From: JAFALK01 sp042701975
GTDB lineage: Bacteria > Pseudomonadota > Gammaproteobacteria > Burkholderiales > Burkholderiaceae_C
Reading direction: 5' to 3'
NCBI GenBank assembly: GCA_042701975.1
Contig: CP170561.1
Location: forward strand, 1,364,001 to 1,428,000
Length of the DNA: 64,000 nucleotides
The notes beneath the pieces are model-generated. The model saw nothing but the letters and a program-made list of their open reading frames with translations. It did no database searches and was not told the origin of the DNA. The position numbers were made by a program, and so were the translations under genes. Below are positions 43,501 to 52,273 of the stretch, piece after piece (position 1 is the stretch's first letter; the number at the start of each line of letters is the position of its first letter).

Positions 43501-44862
43501 TCAGAGCGCCCGGATGATGTCGATGGCGTCTTCGATGCGATCGACGGGGTGCACCGTCAGCCCCTCGATCGGCTTCTTCGGCGCGTTCGCCTTGGGCACC
43601 ACGGCCACGCTGAAACCCAGCTTCGCCGCTTCCTTCAAGCGCTCCTGGCCGCGCGGCGCCGGCCGTACCTCGCCGGCCAGACCCACCTCGCCAAAGGCGA
43701 TGAAGCCGCGCGGCAGCGGCTTGCCGCGCAAGCTGCTCTGGATCGCCAGCATCACGGCCAGGTCGGCTGCCGGCTCGCTGATGCGCACACCGCCCACCGC
43801 GTTGACGAACACGTCCTGATCGTTGGTGGCCACGCCCGCATGGCGGTGCAGCACGGCCAGCAGCATCGCCAGCCGGTCGCGCTCCAGGCCGACCGAAAGC
43901 CGGCGCGGACTCGGCCCGCCGCCATCCACCAGCGCCTGCAGCTCCACCAGCATCGGCCGGGTGCCTTCCAGCGTGACCAGCACGCAGGAGCCCGGCACCG
44001 GTTCGCCGTGCGTGGAGAGAAAGATCGCGCTCGGATTGGCGACGCCCTTGAGGCCCTTCTCCGTCATCGCGAACACGCCGATCTCGTTCACCGCACCGAA
44101 GCGGTTCTTGATCGCCCGCACCAGGCGGAAGCTCGAATGCGTGTCGCCCTCGAAGTAGAGCACCGTGTCCACGATGTGCTCCAGCACACGCGGCCCGGCC
44201 AGCGCGCCTTCCTTGGTCACGTGGCCGACCAGCACCATCGCGCAGCCGCCGGACTTGGCCGTTCGCGTGAGCTGCGCCGCGCATTCGCGCACCTGCGCCA
44301 CCGAACCCGGCGCCGAGGACAGCTGCTCGGAATACATCGTCTGGATCGAGTCGATCACGCAGAACGCCGGCGCTTCCACCTCGATGGTGGCGAGCACCTT
44401 CTCCAGATTGATCTCGGCCAGCACGCGCACCTTCGCGCCCGTCAGGCCCAGCCGGCGCGCGCGCATGGCGATCTGCGCGCCGCTTTCTTCACCGGTCACG
44501 TATAGCACGCTCACGCTCTGGCTCAGCGCATCGATGGCCTGCAGCAGCAGCGTCGACTTGCCGATGCCCGGATCACCGCCGATCAGCACCACGCCGCCGG
44601 CCACGATGCCGCCGCCCAGCACGCGATCCAGCTCTTCCTGGCCCGTGGGCGTGCGGTCGAAGTCGGTGGCTTCGATGTCCGAGAGCGTCGCCACCGGCTG
44701 GCTCTTGGCCAGCGCCTGGTAGCGGTTCTTGCCCGGCGCGCTGCTTTCAGCGGCGGTCTCCACCAGCGTGTTCCACGCACCGCAGTGCGGGCACTTGCCG
44801 AGCCACTTGGGGTTGGTGCCGCCGCAGTCGGAGCAGGTGTAGATGGATTTGTCTTTGGCCAT
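43501..44862 (-). CDS. radA: DNA repair protein RadA
   Basis: 453 residues, full length. Zinc finger C10, C13, C24, C27 (YTCSDCGGTNPKWLGKCPHC), Walker A GGDPGIGKST at 95-104, RadA-specific KNRFG at 252-256 and a C-terminal Lon-like domain (VNAVGGVRISEPAADLAVML). RadA is a RecA-like helicase that extends D-loops in recombination and branch migration. Single gene convergent with the diguanylate cyclase with no gap. Confidence 0.97.
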   Translation of the reverse strand: MAKDKSIYTCSDCGGTNPKWLGKCPHCGAWNTLVETAAESSAPGKNRYQALAKSQPVATLSDIEATDFDRTPTGQEELDRVLGGGIVAGGVVLIGGDPGIGKSTLLLQAIDALSQSVSVLYVTGEESGAQIAMRARRLGLTGAKVRVLAEINLEKVLATIEVEAPAFCVIDSIQTMYSEQLSSAPGSVAQVRECAAQLTRTAKSGGCAMVLVGHVTKEGALAGPRVLEHIVDTVLYFEGDTHSSFRLVRAIKNRFGAVNEIGVFAMTEKGLKGVANPSAIFLSTHGEPVPGSCVLVTLEGTRPMLVELQALVDGGGPSPRRLSVGLERDRLAMLLAVLHRHAGVATNDQDVFVNAVGGVRISEPAADLAVMLAIQSSLRGKPLPRGFIAFGEVGLAGEVRPAPRGQERLKEAAKLGFSVAVVPKANAPKKPIEGLTVHPVDRIEDAIDIIRAL

Positions 44863-44898
44863 CGGGGCATTTTGTCAGCCCCGCGCCGCCCCCCCCAC

Positions 44899-45558
44899 TC
44901 AGTCGGCGTAGGTCGCGTCCATTGGGCTCTCGCCGCCAGGGCTGCCGAGCCAGGGGGTGAGCTCCTTCAGGCCCATCGGCGATGCGTGGAAATGAAACCG
45001 GAGGGCGCGCGTGATGCAGTCACCAATCGCAACATCGCTGTTGCCCAAAGGTGTGAACTGGCCTTGGATCTGCACCTCGAAGCCGGCTCGCGAGGGTGTC
45101 AATTCGACGCTGCCCACCACTTGGCCCGAGCAATCGTGGCGTGGCCATGCCGAGCCGCCAGACGAGAAGATCACCAGCACCTGCGCCGGTGCATCGAAGA
45201 TCTGGCGCTGCGTCGGAAGGCGATCGACGGGGATGCGGACAGTGAGCTTTTCGTAAATCTCGTCGTCGATCACGAGCACATTGCCTGGCGAGAACTGTCG
45301 GTGCGCGAGCACCAGGCCATGCCCAGCCTGCAATCGATGCGCATAAAAGCCGAAGTCCTCGCGGTCAGCCCTGTTCCGATCCGGATCCTTGTCGAGCTTC
45401 TCAAGGTAGTGGTCATCAACGAGGTCGGCGTGGGCGACGTAGAAGTCGCGTGTCTGATCCCGACCCAGGTACAGGCCGAGCGCAAGCGCTCCGACGGCTA
45501 GGGCTGCAAGGACCAGCAAGAAGCCCTTGATGCAGCGCCGAAGGAGCGAGCCTTTCAA
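44899..45558 (-). CDS. Membrane-anchored hypothetical protein
   Basis: 219 residues: a basic start, one N-terminal hydrophobic anchor (GFLLVLAALAVGALALGLYL, about residues 11-30) and an extracytoplasmic domain with DDHYLEKLDKDPDRNRADRE, VIFSSGGSAWPRHDCSGQVV and DCITRALRFHFH; two cysteines could form a disulfide. I do not recognise it. Its start overlaps the nadC stop by 4 bases, so it is transcribed with nadC. Composition is less GC-rich than nadC. Confidence 0.7.
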   Translation of the reverse strand: MKGSLLRRCIKGFLLVLAALAVGALALGLYLGRDQTRDFYVAHADLVDDHYLEKLDKDPDRNRADREDFGFYAHRLQAGHGLVLAHRQFSPGNVLVIDDEIYEKLTVRIPVDRLPTQRQIFDAPAQVLVIFSSGGSAWPRHDCSGQVVGSVELTPSRAGFEVQIQGQFTPLGNSDVAIGDCITRALRFHFHASPMGLKELTPWLGSPGGESPMDATYAD

Positions 45559-46427
45559 ACCGGCCCCAGCACCCGCATCGAGTAGTCCACAGCGCGCACG
45601 TCCTTTGTGAGTTTTCCGATCGAAATCCGATCCACGCCCGTGGCCGCAATCCAGCGCAGCTGATCCAGCGCCACACCGCCCGAGACTTCCAGCAGTGCGC
45701 GACCTGCCGTCACGGCGACCGCTTCGCGCATCATGGCTTCGCTGAAGTTGTCGAGCAGCACGCTGAGCGCACCGGCTTCGAGCGCTTCGCTCAGCTCAGC
45801 AATCGACTCGACTTCCACCTGGATGTCCACGCCCGCGTTGAGCGCCTGCGCCGCGCGCAGCGCAGCGCCCACGCCGCCGGCCGCGGCGATGTGGTTTTCC
45901 TTGATGAGGATGCCGGCATAGAGCGCCAAGCGCTGGTTGGCGCCGCCGCCGGTGCGCACGGCGTACTTCTGCGCCAGGCGCAGGCCGGGAATCGTCTTGC
46001 GCGTGTCGAGAACGGCGCAACCGCGCGGATTGGTGCTGGCGCCGGCAATCGCGTCCACATGGGCGCGCGTGATCGTGGCGGTGCCGGAGAGCAGTTGAAG
46101 GAAGTTCAGCGCCGGACGTTCGGCGGACAGCAGCGCGCGGCCGTCGGCTTCGATGTCGCAGACGAGGGTGTCCGCGCTCATCTGCGCGCCCTCGGCATAA
46201 CGCCACGTGATGGCGGCAGAAGGATCGAGCGCAGCAAACACGGCCTCGAACCATTCGCGGCCGCACAGCACGGCTTCTTCGCGCACGCGCACCTGTGCCT
46301 TCACGCGACGGCCCGCGGGCACGAGCTGGGCGGTCCAGTCGCAGCGGCCGATGTCTTCGAACAGCGCCTCGCGCACGTTGCGCGCGCGGGCCTCATCCAG
46401 CGTTTCGTCGTGATCGAACTTCATCAT
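45555..46427 (-). CDS. nadC: Nicotinate-nucleotide pyrophosphorylase (quinolinate phosphoribosyltransferase)
   Basis: 290 residues, normal NadC length. Motifs include NFLQLLSGTATITRAHVDAI, DTRKTIPGLRLAQKYAVRTG with GGGANQR, and KENHIAAAGG, then VEVES and LLDNF. It converts quinolinate and PRPP to nicotinate mononucleotide in NAD synthesis. The start MMKFDHDE allows ATG 46427 or 46424. It follows a FAH-family gene by 5 bases on the same strand. Confidence 0.96.
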   Translation of the reverse strand: MMKFDHDETLDEARARNVREALFEDIGRCDWTAQLVPAGRRVKAQVRVREEAVLCGREWFEAVFAALDPSAAITWRYAEGAQMSADTLVCDIEADGRALLSAERPALNFLQLLSGTATITRAHVDAIAGASTNPRGCAVLDTRKTIPGLRLAQKYAVRTGGGANQRLALYAGILIKENHIAAAGGVGAALRAAQALNAGVDIQVEVESIAELSEALEAGALSVLLDNFSEAMMREAVAVTAGRALLEVSGGVALDQLRWIAATGVDRISIGKLTKDVRAVDYSMRVLGPV

Positions 46428-46432
46428 CAGTA

Positions 46433-47131
46433 TCAGTCAGCGGCGCCCAGGGTCAAAGAGAGATCGATCAGGCCTTCGATACGGCCGGTGATCACGTCGC
46501 CTGTCACCACGGGGCCGACGCCTTCGGGCGTGCCGGTGTAGATCAGGTCGCCGGGCTGCAGGTGGTAGTACTGCGAGAGGTTGGCCACGACTTCGGGCAC
46601 GCTCCAGATCATGTCGGACAGGTCGCCGCGCTGCTTCTGCACGCCGTTCACGTCCAGCGTGATCGCACCCTTGTCCAGCACGCCGATGTCCTGCACACGG
46701 ACCAGCTCGGTGATGACGGCGGAATTCTCGAAGCCCTTGCCGGTATCCCAGGGGCGGCCGGTGGCCTTGGCCTCGTTTTGCAGGTCACGGCGGGTCATGT
46801 CCAGGCCGGCGGCGTAGGCCCAGACGGCGGCGCGGGCCGCCTCGGGCGTGACCTTGAAGACCGGTGCGCCGATGGCGACGACCAGCTCCATCTCGTAGTG
46901 CAGGTTCTTGGTGCCGGGCGCGTAGGGGATCGTCGAGCCGCTCGGCACGATGGCGTTGGCCGGCTTGGTGAAATAGAACGGCGGCTCGCGTGTGGGGTCG
47001 CTGCCCATCTCGCGGGCGTGGGCGGCGTAGTTGCGGCCCACGCAGAAGATGCGCGAGACGGCGTATCGGCTGGATTGACCGCGCACGGGAACGCTCGGCG
47101 TTTCGGCAACGGGAAAAACGTAAGAAGTCAT
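46433..47131 (-). CDS. Fumarylacetoacetate hydrolase family protein (possibly fumarylpyruvate hydrolase)
   Basis: 232 residues. FAH family blocks: IFCVGRNYAAHAREMG, PPFYFTKPANAIVPSG, the metal ligands in HYEMELVVAIG, DMTRRDLQ, and GDLIYTGTPEGVGPV. Members cleave 2,4-dioxo acids such as fumarylpyruvate, acylpyruvates or oxaloacetate. Short single-domain proteins like this are often acylpyruvases or fumarylpyruvate hydrolases of gentisate breakdown; no gentisate genes are near, so the substrate is open. Confidence 0.9.
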   Translation of the reverse strand: MTSYVFPVAETPSVPVRGQSSRYAVSRIFCVGRNYAAHAREMGSDPTREPPFYFTKPANAIVPSGSTIPYAPGTKNLHYEMELVVAIGAPVFKVTPEAARAAVWAYAAGLDMTRRDLQNEAKATGRPWDTGKGFENSAVITELVRVQDIGVLDKGAITLDVNGVQKQRGDLSDMIWSVPEVVANLSQYYHLQPGDLIYTGTPEGVGPVVTGDVITGRIEGLIDLSLTLGAAD

Positions 47132-47175
47132 GGATCTGTACTCCGGAACCGGGATTGCGCAGCATACTGCGCGCC

Positions 47176-48138
47176 ATGTTGAGGCTCGTGCTCGTCGCTA
47201 TTTTCGCCCTGCTGCTGACCGCCTGTGGAACGCCCAAGGCGCCCGGGTCACGGCCTGCTCCGATGCCGGCGGGTCGTGATGGTGCGGAAGCGAACCCGCC
47301 TTCCAACCTGCAAAGCGTGCCCGATGCCGCGCCCAAGCTAGAGAACATCCGCAAGGGCGGCCCGAACAAGCCCTACGAGGTCGACGGCACGAGCTACACG
47401 CCGTTGACGGGCGATGCGCCGCTGGTCGAGCGCGGGCTGGCGAGCTGGTACGGCAAGAAGTTCCACGGCCGGCCGACCTCCAGCGGCGAGATCTACGACA
47501 TGTACGCGATGACGGCAGCGCACGCCACCATGCCCATCCCGAGCTACGCACGGGTGCGCAATCCGGCCAACGGGCGCGAGGTGATCGTGCGCATCAACGA
47601 TCGCGGGCCCTTTCACGCGGGGCGCATCATCGACCTCAGCTACACCGCCGCGCTCAAGCTCGACGTGCTGCGCGGCGTGGCGCCGGTCGAAGTGGAGCGC
47701 ATCACGTATGACGATATCCGCACCGGGGCCTGGATGCGCGGCCGCAAGGACGAGCAGGCGCTACCCGCACCGCCCGTCTACGCAGCAACCGAAGGCGCCA
47801 ATGCGCCGCAGCGCGAGACGACGGCCACGATGGCGGGCGACGTTTCACTGCAGCCGGCACCCGTGCCTTTCCCGACGCCGCCCGCCGCGCCCAAGACGGC
47901 GAGTCCGGGCTTCTGGCTGCAGTTCGGCGCTTACGCCAAGCTCGACGGTGCTGAGCAGGAACGCAGCCGCCTCGCCGACAGCGCCGACTGGCTCGCGCCG
48001 CTGTTGGCCATCTTCAAGGACCGCAACTTGAATCGCCTGCAGGCCGGCCCATACGCCACGCAGGCTGATGCGCGTGCGGCGGCTGCGCGACTGCGAGAGG
48101 CGATGGGCCTCAATGTGCTGATCGTCGAGCGCAAGTAG
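47176..48138 (+). CDS. rlpA: Septal ring lytic transglycosylase RlpA
   Basis: 320 residues. Lipobox LTAC with lipidated C17, double-psi beta-barrel (RGLASWYGKKFHGRPTSSGE, YARVRNPANGREVIVRINDR, GPFHAGRIIDLS) with the catalytic Glu and Asp, a Pro-rich linker and a C-terminal SPOR domain (GFWLQFGAYAKLDGAEQERS). RlpA is an outer-membrane lipoprotein that cuts denuded glycan strands at the division septum. ATG 47176 begins the signal peptide. Confidence 0.94.
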   Translation: MLRLVLVAIFALLLTACGTPKAPGSRPAPMPAGRDGAEANPPSNLQSVPDAAPKLENIRKGGPNKPYEVDGTSYTPLTGDAPLVERGLASWYGKKFHGRPTSSGEIYDMYAMTAAHATMPIPSYARVRNPANGREVIVRINDRGPFHAGRIIDLSYTAALKLDVLRGVAPVEVERITYDDIRTGAWMRGRKDEQALPAPPVYAATEGANAPQRETTATMAGDVSLQPAPVPFPTPPAAPKTASPGFWLQFGAYAKLDGAEQERSRLADSADWLAPLLAIFKDRNLNRLQAGPYATQADARAAAARLREAMGLNVLIVERK

Positions 48139-48163
48139 TGGCGCGCTGCGGCGCTTGATTGAA

Positions 48164-48916
48164 TCAGCGCCCGCCGGCCACGTCGAGCAGCGTGCCGACG
48201 CAGTAGCTGGAAGCCGGCGAGAGCAGCCACAGCACGCCTGCTGCGACTTCCTCCGCGCTGCCCAGCCGGCCGATCGGAATGCCGGCCAGCGCCGTCGTCG
48301 GATCAAGGCCGGAGTCGGCGTGTATCTCGGTAGCGATCACCCCGGGCCGCACGCCGTTGACGCGGATGCCCTCGGCGATCAGCTCCTTGGCCAGGCCGAG
48401 GGTCAAGCTGTCGATGGCGCCTTTGCTGGCCGCGTAGTCCACGTACAGATTGGCCGAGCCGTGGATGGCGGCGCGCGACGACAGATTGACGATGCAGCCG
48501 CCCGCGCCGCCATGGCGTGTGCTCATGCGGCGCACGGCTTGCTGGCAGCACAGCATCGTGCCGATCACGTTGACGCCGAAGAGGCGCTGCCAGCGCGTCA
48601 CGTCCTGCGCCTCCAGGCGCGCGCCGGGCACGACCATGCCGGCGTTGTTGACGAGGTGCGAGAGCCGGCCGAGCTGGGCATCGAGCTGTTCGAACATCGC
48701 GAGCACCTGCGCTTCGTCTGCCACGTCGGCCTGGATCGCGATGGCGCGCCGGCCCAGGGCCTGGACGTCCGCCACCACCGATTCGGCCGCGGCGCGATCG
48801 CGTGCGAAGTTGATTGCCACATCGTGCCCGGCCCGTGCGCAGCTGAGCGCGATGGCCGCGCCGATGCCGCGGCTGGCACCGGTGACGAGGGTGATGGGCG
48901 CGTTGTCGCTGCTCAA
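48164..48916 (-). CDS. Short-chain dehydrogenase/reductase
   Basis: 250 residues, classical SDR: NAD(P) motif TGASRGIG at 13-20, NNAG near 90, catalytic Ser in IVNLSSRAA and YAASK with Tyr and Lys, ending GTLLDVAGGR. Arg residues after TGAS and in FARDRA suggest NADPH. The family covers FabG-like ketoacyl reductases and glucose or sorbitol dehydrogenases; substrate unknown. It follows the TPR-GGDEF gene with a 4-base overlap. Confidence 0.9.
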   Translation of the reverse strand: MSSDNAPITLVTGASRGIGAAIALSCARAGHDVAINFARDRAAAESVVADVQALGRRAIAIQADVADEAQVLAMFEQLDAQLGRLSHLVNNAGMVVPGARLEAQDVTRWQRLFGVNVIGTMLCCQQAVRRMSTRHGGAGGCIVNLSSRAAIHGSANLYVDYAASKGAIDSLTLGLAKELIAEGIRVNGVRPGVIATEIHADSGLDPTTALAGIPIGRLGSAEEVAAGVLWLLSPASSYCVGTLLDVAGGR

Positions 48917-50535
48917 GCCAGCGCCACGCGATTGCGGCCCAGGTGCTTGGCGCGTTCGACGGCGCTCTTGGCTCGCAGGATCAGCGCATCGGTGGCGTAG
49001 GGCGATGGGTGCGCCAGGCCGACCGAGAGCGTCACGTCCAGATCAGGCGCGAGCTGCGCCCAGTCGTGGCCTTCGACGGCCAGGCGCAGGCGTTCGCAGA
49101 CCTCGAAGGCGCGATCGGGGATCGTCTCGGGCAGCACGACGAGGAACTGGTCGGTGTCCCAACGCAGCAGCAGGTCGGCGCCGCGCGTGTTGTCGCGCAG
49201 CATCTGGGCCAGGGCTTGCAGCACCTGGTTGGCCACCGCGCTGCCAAACTGCGCGCGCAAGGGCTTGAAGTTGTCCACGTCGACCAGCGCCACGGTCAGC
49301 GGCGTGCCGTCGGATTCTGCTTTGCGCAGCATCTCCGGCATGCGAAGCGCCAGCATCTCGCGGTTGCCCAGGCCGGTCAGCGGGTCCTGGTCGTGCGAGA
49401 GGACGCCAGCCCGGCCGCGCGTCGCCATGCCGGTCTGGCGCTGCGCATCCAGGCGGCTGGCCAGGAAACGAGCTTGCGCCGTCAGCTGGCTGGCGCTGCG
49501 GCGGCGGTCGATGGCGTGCCATTGCTCAAGATGGGCCAGCGCCTTTTCCGTCAAGCCCAGGGCCTTGGCGGCCTGGTGCGCGCTGCGGTGCAGGCGCGTG
49601 CGGTCCTGGCCGAGCTCGTCGTCGCTGACCGACTGCAGCAGCGACTCGACCTGCGCCAGCGCTTCTTGCATGCGGCCACGTGCCACCAGGGTTTCGATCA
49701 CCAGGCACTGCATCTCCTGCCCGCGGCCGCCGGCGTGCAGGTTCTCCTGCAGGGCCAGCGCTTCCTTCAGCAGGGCTTCGGCTTCGTCCACGCGGCCGAG
49801 GTAGAGCAGGGCGCGGGCGCGGTTGCCGGTGGTGGTGGCCTGCACATAAGGGTCGCCGAGCGCGATCACATGCGGACGGCCGGCATCGCTGTACTGCAGG
49901 GCGCGATCGAGCGCGCGGCGGCACTCGATATCGCGGCCGGTGTCTTGCATCAGCAAGTAGGCACCGAGCACGACCTTGGACAGGTTGTTCTGCGTGGCCG
50001 AGCGTTCGAAATGCCCGGCCTGCTCGTCGAGCAGGGCCGCCGCCTCGTTCATCAGCCTTTCGGCCTGCCAGGGGTCGCCCATGCGTTCGAAGCACACGCC
50101 CATGGCGTTGAGCGCCATGCAGTGCGCACTCAGGTTCTCCAGCTCCTGCGCGGCGGCCAGGCCCTCGTGGGCGAACTCCAGCGCGCTCTCGAAGGCGCCG
50201 AGCTCGGCCGCGGCCAAGGTGGCAGTGCGCAGCAGCTCGCACAGCCCTGGGCTGGCGCCTTGCTCGCGCAGCAGGGGCAGCAGCGTGCCGGCGAAGTCCA
50301 CCAGGGCGCGCAACTCGGCGCGGCGGAACAGGAAATGGGAGCGCAGGAGGCCGGCTTCGAGCTGCTCGGTGTACAGGCGCAGCGCGATGGCTGCATGCCA
50401 GGCCTGGGTGGCCAACGCGAGGCCCTGGGCCAGATCGCCGCGGCGATGCCCCGCGGCGGCCTGCAGCCAGTCCCGGAGCTGGGACTCGCCGGTGGGGGCG
50501 TCGTCAGGGGTTGGCGCGAGCGAGCGGTCTGGCAT
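48913..50535 (-). CDS. TPR-containing protein with degenerate GGDEF domain
   Basis: 540 residues. About 1-350 are TPR-like helical repeats (for example FAHEGLAAAQELENLSAHCM and GRVDEAEALLKEALALQENL). A GGDEF fold follows with DPLTGLGNRE and DVDNFKPLRAQFG conserved, but the signature reads RWDTDQFLVVLP: DTDQF instead of GGDEF, losing both glycines and the catalytic glutamate. It is thus probably not an active cyclase and may be a scaffold or c-di-GMP/GTP sensor. No membrane helix or signal is visible. Its stop overlaps the SDR start by 4 bases, so the two genes are co-expressed. Confidence 0.85.
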   Translation of the reverse strand: MPDRSLAPTPDDAPTGESQLRDWLQAAAGHRRGDLAQGLALATQAWHAAIALRLYTEQLEAGLLRSHFLFRRAELRALVDFAGTLLPLLREQGASPGLCELLRTATLAAAELGAFESALEFAHEGLAAAQELENLSAHCMALNAMGVCFERMGDPWQAERLMNEAAALLDEQAGHFERSATQNNLSKVVLGAYLLMQDTGRDIECRRALDRALQYSDAGRPHVIALGDPYVQATTTGNRARALLYLGRVDEAEALLKEALALQENLHAGGRGQEMQCLVIETLVARGRMQEALAQVESLLQSVSDDELGQDRTRLHRSAHQAAKALGLTEKALAHLEQWHAIDRRRSASQLTAQARFLASRLDAQRQTGMATRGRAGVLSHDQDPLTGLGNREMLALRMPEMLRKAESDGTPLTVALVDVDNFKPLRAQFGSAVANQVLQALAQMLRDNTRGADLLLRWDTDQFLVVLPETIPDRAFEVCERLRLAVEGHDWAQLAPDLDVTLSVGLAHPSPYATDALILRAKSAVERAKHLGRNRVALA

Positions 50536-50634
50536 GGCCGCAAGCGTAGCTCAAGCGAAGGCTCTGATGGGGGAGATCCGGGCCTCTGTTCAGCGGTGCC
50601 GCGCCAGCGCAGCGGTGGCCGAGCCGCGGGTGGA

Positions 50635-51405
50635 TCAGTGCTGGCGGATCTGGCGGCGCCGGCTCACGACGGCGACGGCAGCCAGGCCGGCCAGCAGCGT
50701 CATCCAGGTGCCGGGTTCGGGCACGGCCGGAGTCGTGATGGTCGGGGCGCCGGGCGGCAGCGTGCCCGGCGGCTGCACGGGCGGCACGATCGGGGGCGCG
50801 GTGGTCGGCCCGCCGCTCAGGGGAGACGAGCCGACCGGCGTGAAGCTGCTCGGTGCCACGGACGGGCCAGGATTGGCGAAGGAGCCGGGCGCGCCCGGGG
50901 CCGGCGCACCGGCAGCCGGAGGGTCGAATGCGAGGGGCTGGTCCGGGGTCGCTTCGCCCGGAGGGGTGCCTCCAGCGGCGGGAGCGATGCTCAGCGGCGC
51001 TTCGCCCGTGCGGCGGATGCGGCTGACGTTGCGGCAGATCGTCGGCACCAGGATGCACTGGCCGTCCTCGCAATAGACCAGGCCGCGCTCCTGCATCTTG
51101 TCCGTCCATTTCGCGCGGCTGACGGTCTTGCACACACCGCCCTGGCCGAAGTGCATGGAGGTGATCTCAGGCGCGTACTGCGCCATGCCGGTGATGCGAT
51201 CGCGCTCGATCAGGGCGATCTCGTCGTAATCACGGCGTGCCATGCGCTCCTTGAGCTTGGCGCGGGTGGCCGCGGGGATGTCGGCGTAGCGGTCGACTGC
51301 GGAGACGACATCGCCCATGAACGGGTTCACGCCGGGGTGGTCCCATGAGCAAACGGGCAAGGTCACGCCCGAGGAAGCGAGAGCAAGTGTTGCGAGTAGA
51401 GACAT
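50635..51405 (-). CDS. PEP-CTERM sorting-domain protein
   Basis: 256 residues. A hydrophobic signal region (MSLLATLALASSG) is followed by a Cys-containing domain with SWDHPGVNPFMGDVVSAVDR and FGQGGVCKTVSR, then a long Pro/Gly/Ala linker (about 150-225) and the PEP-CTERM signal: VPEPGTW, a hydrophobic helix and basic end SRRRQIRQH. Such proteins are cut by exosortase and released to the surface, often with exopolysaccharide. No exosortase is in the window. ATG 51405 is used although no ribosome site is seen; the true start may lie upstream. Confidence 0.85.
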   Translation of the reverse strand: MSLLATLALASSGVTLPVCSWDHPGVNPFMGDVVSAVDRYADIPAATRAKLKERMARRDYDEIALIERDRITGMAQYAPEITSMHFGQGGVCKTVSRAKWTDKMQERGLVYCEDGQCILVPTICRNVSRIRRTGEAPLSIAPAAGGTPPGEATPDQPLAFDPPAAGAPAPGAPGSFANPGPSVAPSSFTPVGSSPLSGGPTTAPPIVPPVQPPGTLPPGAPTITTPAVPEPGTWMTLLAGLAAVAVVSRRRQIRQH

Positions 51406-51605
51406 GATGACTGCGCGGTAGGGGTTAGCCGTTCTTTGAACTGCTTTGCCACCGGGCGGATGCCTCGTGGCTTGTGTTGTGAGCGCAGTGTAGGAAGCTC
51501 TGGCCGGCAAAGCGCGCAGCGCCCCCCCCTGGGAACGGGGTCACGCAACGGCGAAAACGCGCCTTCCTCCACGAATGCAGGGTCATGTCCGCATTGCCAT
51601 GACAT

Positions 51606-51630
51606 AAAAAAAGCCCGGCGAGGCCGGGCT
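51606..51630 (-). terminator. Rho-independent terminator of the SWIB gene
   Basis: On the minus strand, AGCCCGGC/GCCGGGCT (51630-51623 with 51619-51612) and a 3-base loop are followed by a run of T (51612-51606), 35 bases after the SWIB stop codon. Confidence 0.92.
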
Positions 51631-51665
51631 TCTTCATCAGGCGCCGAACGATGCCGGCGCGCAGA

Positions 51666-52079
51666 TCACTTCAGGTGGCTGTTGATCAGCTTGGTCATCT
51701 CGAACATGTCGGCCTTGGCCTTGCCGAAGATGGCCTTGAGCTTTTCGTCTGCAATGATGACGCGCTTCTGGGCGGCGTCTTGCAGCTTGTGCTTCTTGAT
51801 GTATTCCCAGACCTTCTTGGTCACGTCGGTGCGGGGCAGCGGAGCTGCGCCGACGATCGCGGCCAGGGCGGCGCTCGGGGTCATCGCCTTCATGAAGGCG
51901 GCGTTGGGCGTGCGCTTCTTGGCGGGAGCGGCTGCCTTCTTGGCAGGCGCAGCCTTCTTCGCCGGAGCGGCCTTCTTCGCGGGGGCGGCCTTCTTGGCAG
52001 GTGCTGCCTTCTTAGCCGGTGCCGCCTTCTTTGCCGGCGCAGCCTTTTTAGCCGGCGCGGCCTTCTTCGCAGTTGCCAT
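51666..52079 (-). CDS. SWIB/MDM2 domain protein with histone H1-like AAPAKK repeats
   Basis: 137 residues. After MATAKK come seven AAPAKK hexapeptides and one AAAPAKK, a lysine/proline-rich tail like histone H1, then a SWIB domain at about 66-137 (AALAAIVGAAPLPRTDVTKK, VWEYIKKHKLQD, VIIADEKLKAIFG). Bacterial SWIB proteins of this shape occur in Chlamydia and beta-proteobacteria and are thought to be nucleoid-associated. The 18-base DNA units differ in third codon positions, so the peptide repeat is under selection rather than freshly amplified. ATG 52079 starts the protein. Confidence 0.93.
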   Translation of the reverse strand: MATAKKAAPAKKAAPAKKAAPAKKAAPAKKAAPAKKAAPAKKAAPAKKAAAPAKKRTPNAAFMKAMTPSAALAAIVGAAPLPRTDVTKKVWEYIKKHKLQDAAQKRVIIADEKLKAIFGKAKADMFEMTKLINSHLK

Positions 52080-52273
52080 TTCGATTCTCTCCATCAAAGT
52101 GTTGTTGATGTGCCGGGTCACGGGTGAAGGTAGATACGCCTTCAATTCTCTCTAGCACCCTGCGGCGGCAATGGTACTGCGCGCCTCTCGTGCTGAGAAG
52201 CTTTTCATAGAGGAGAAGCGCCGCTTGTCACACCTGAAACGCCAGGATTACCCCAGTGTGTCGCGGCCAAACG

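Noticed and set aside
51927..52052. 18-base tandem units as a CRISPR or satellite repeat
   Set aside because: They are codons of AAPAKK within the SWIB gene; there are no spacers.
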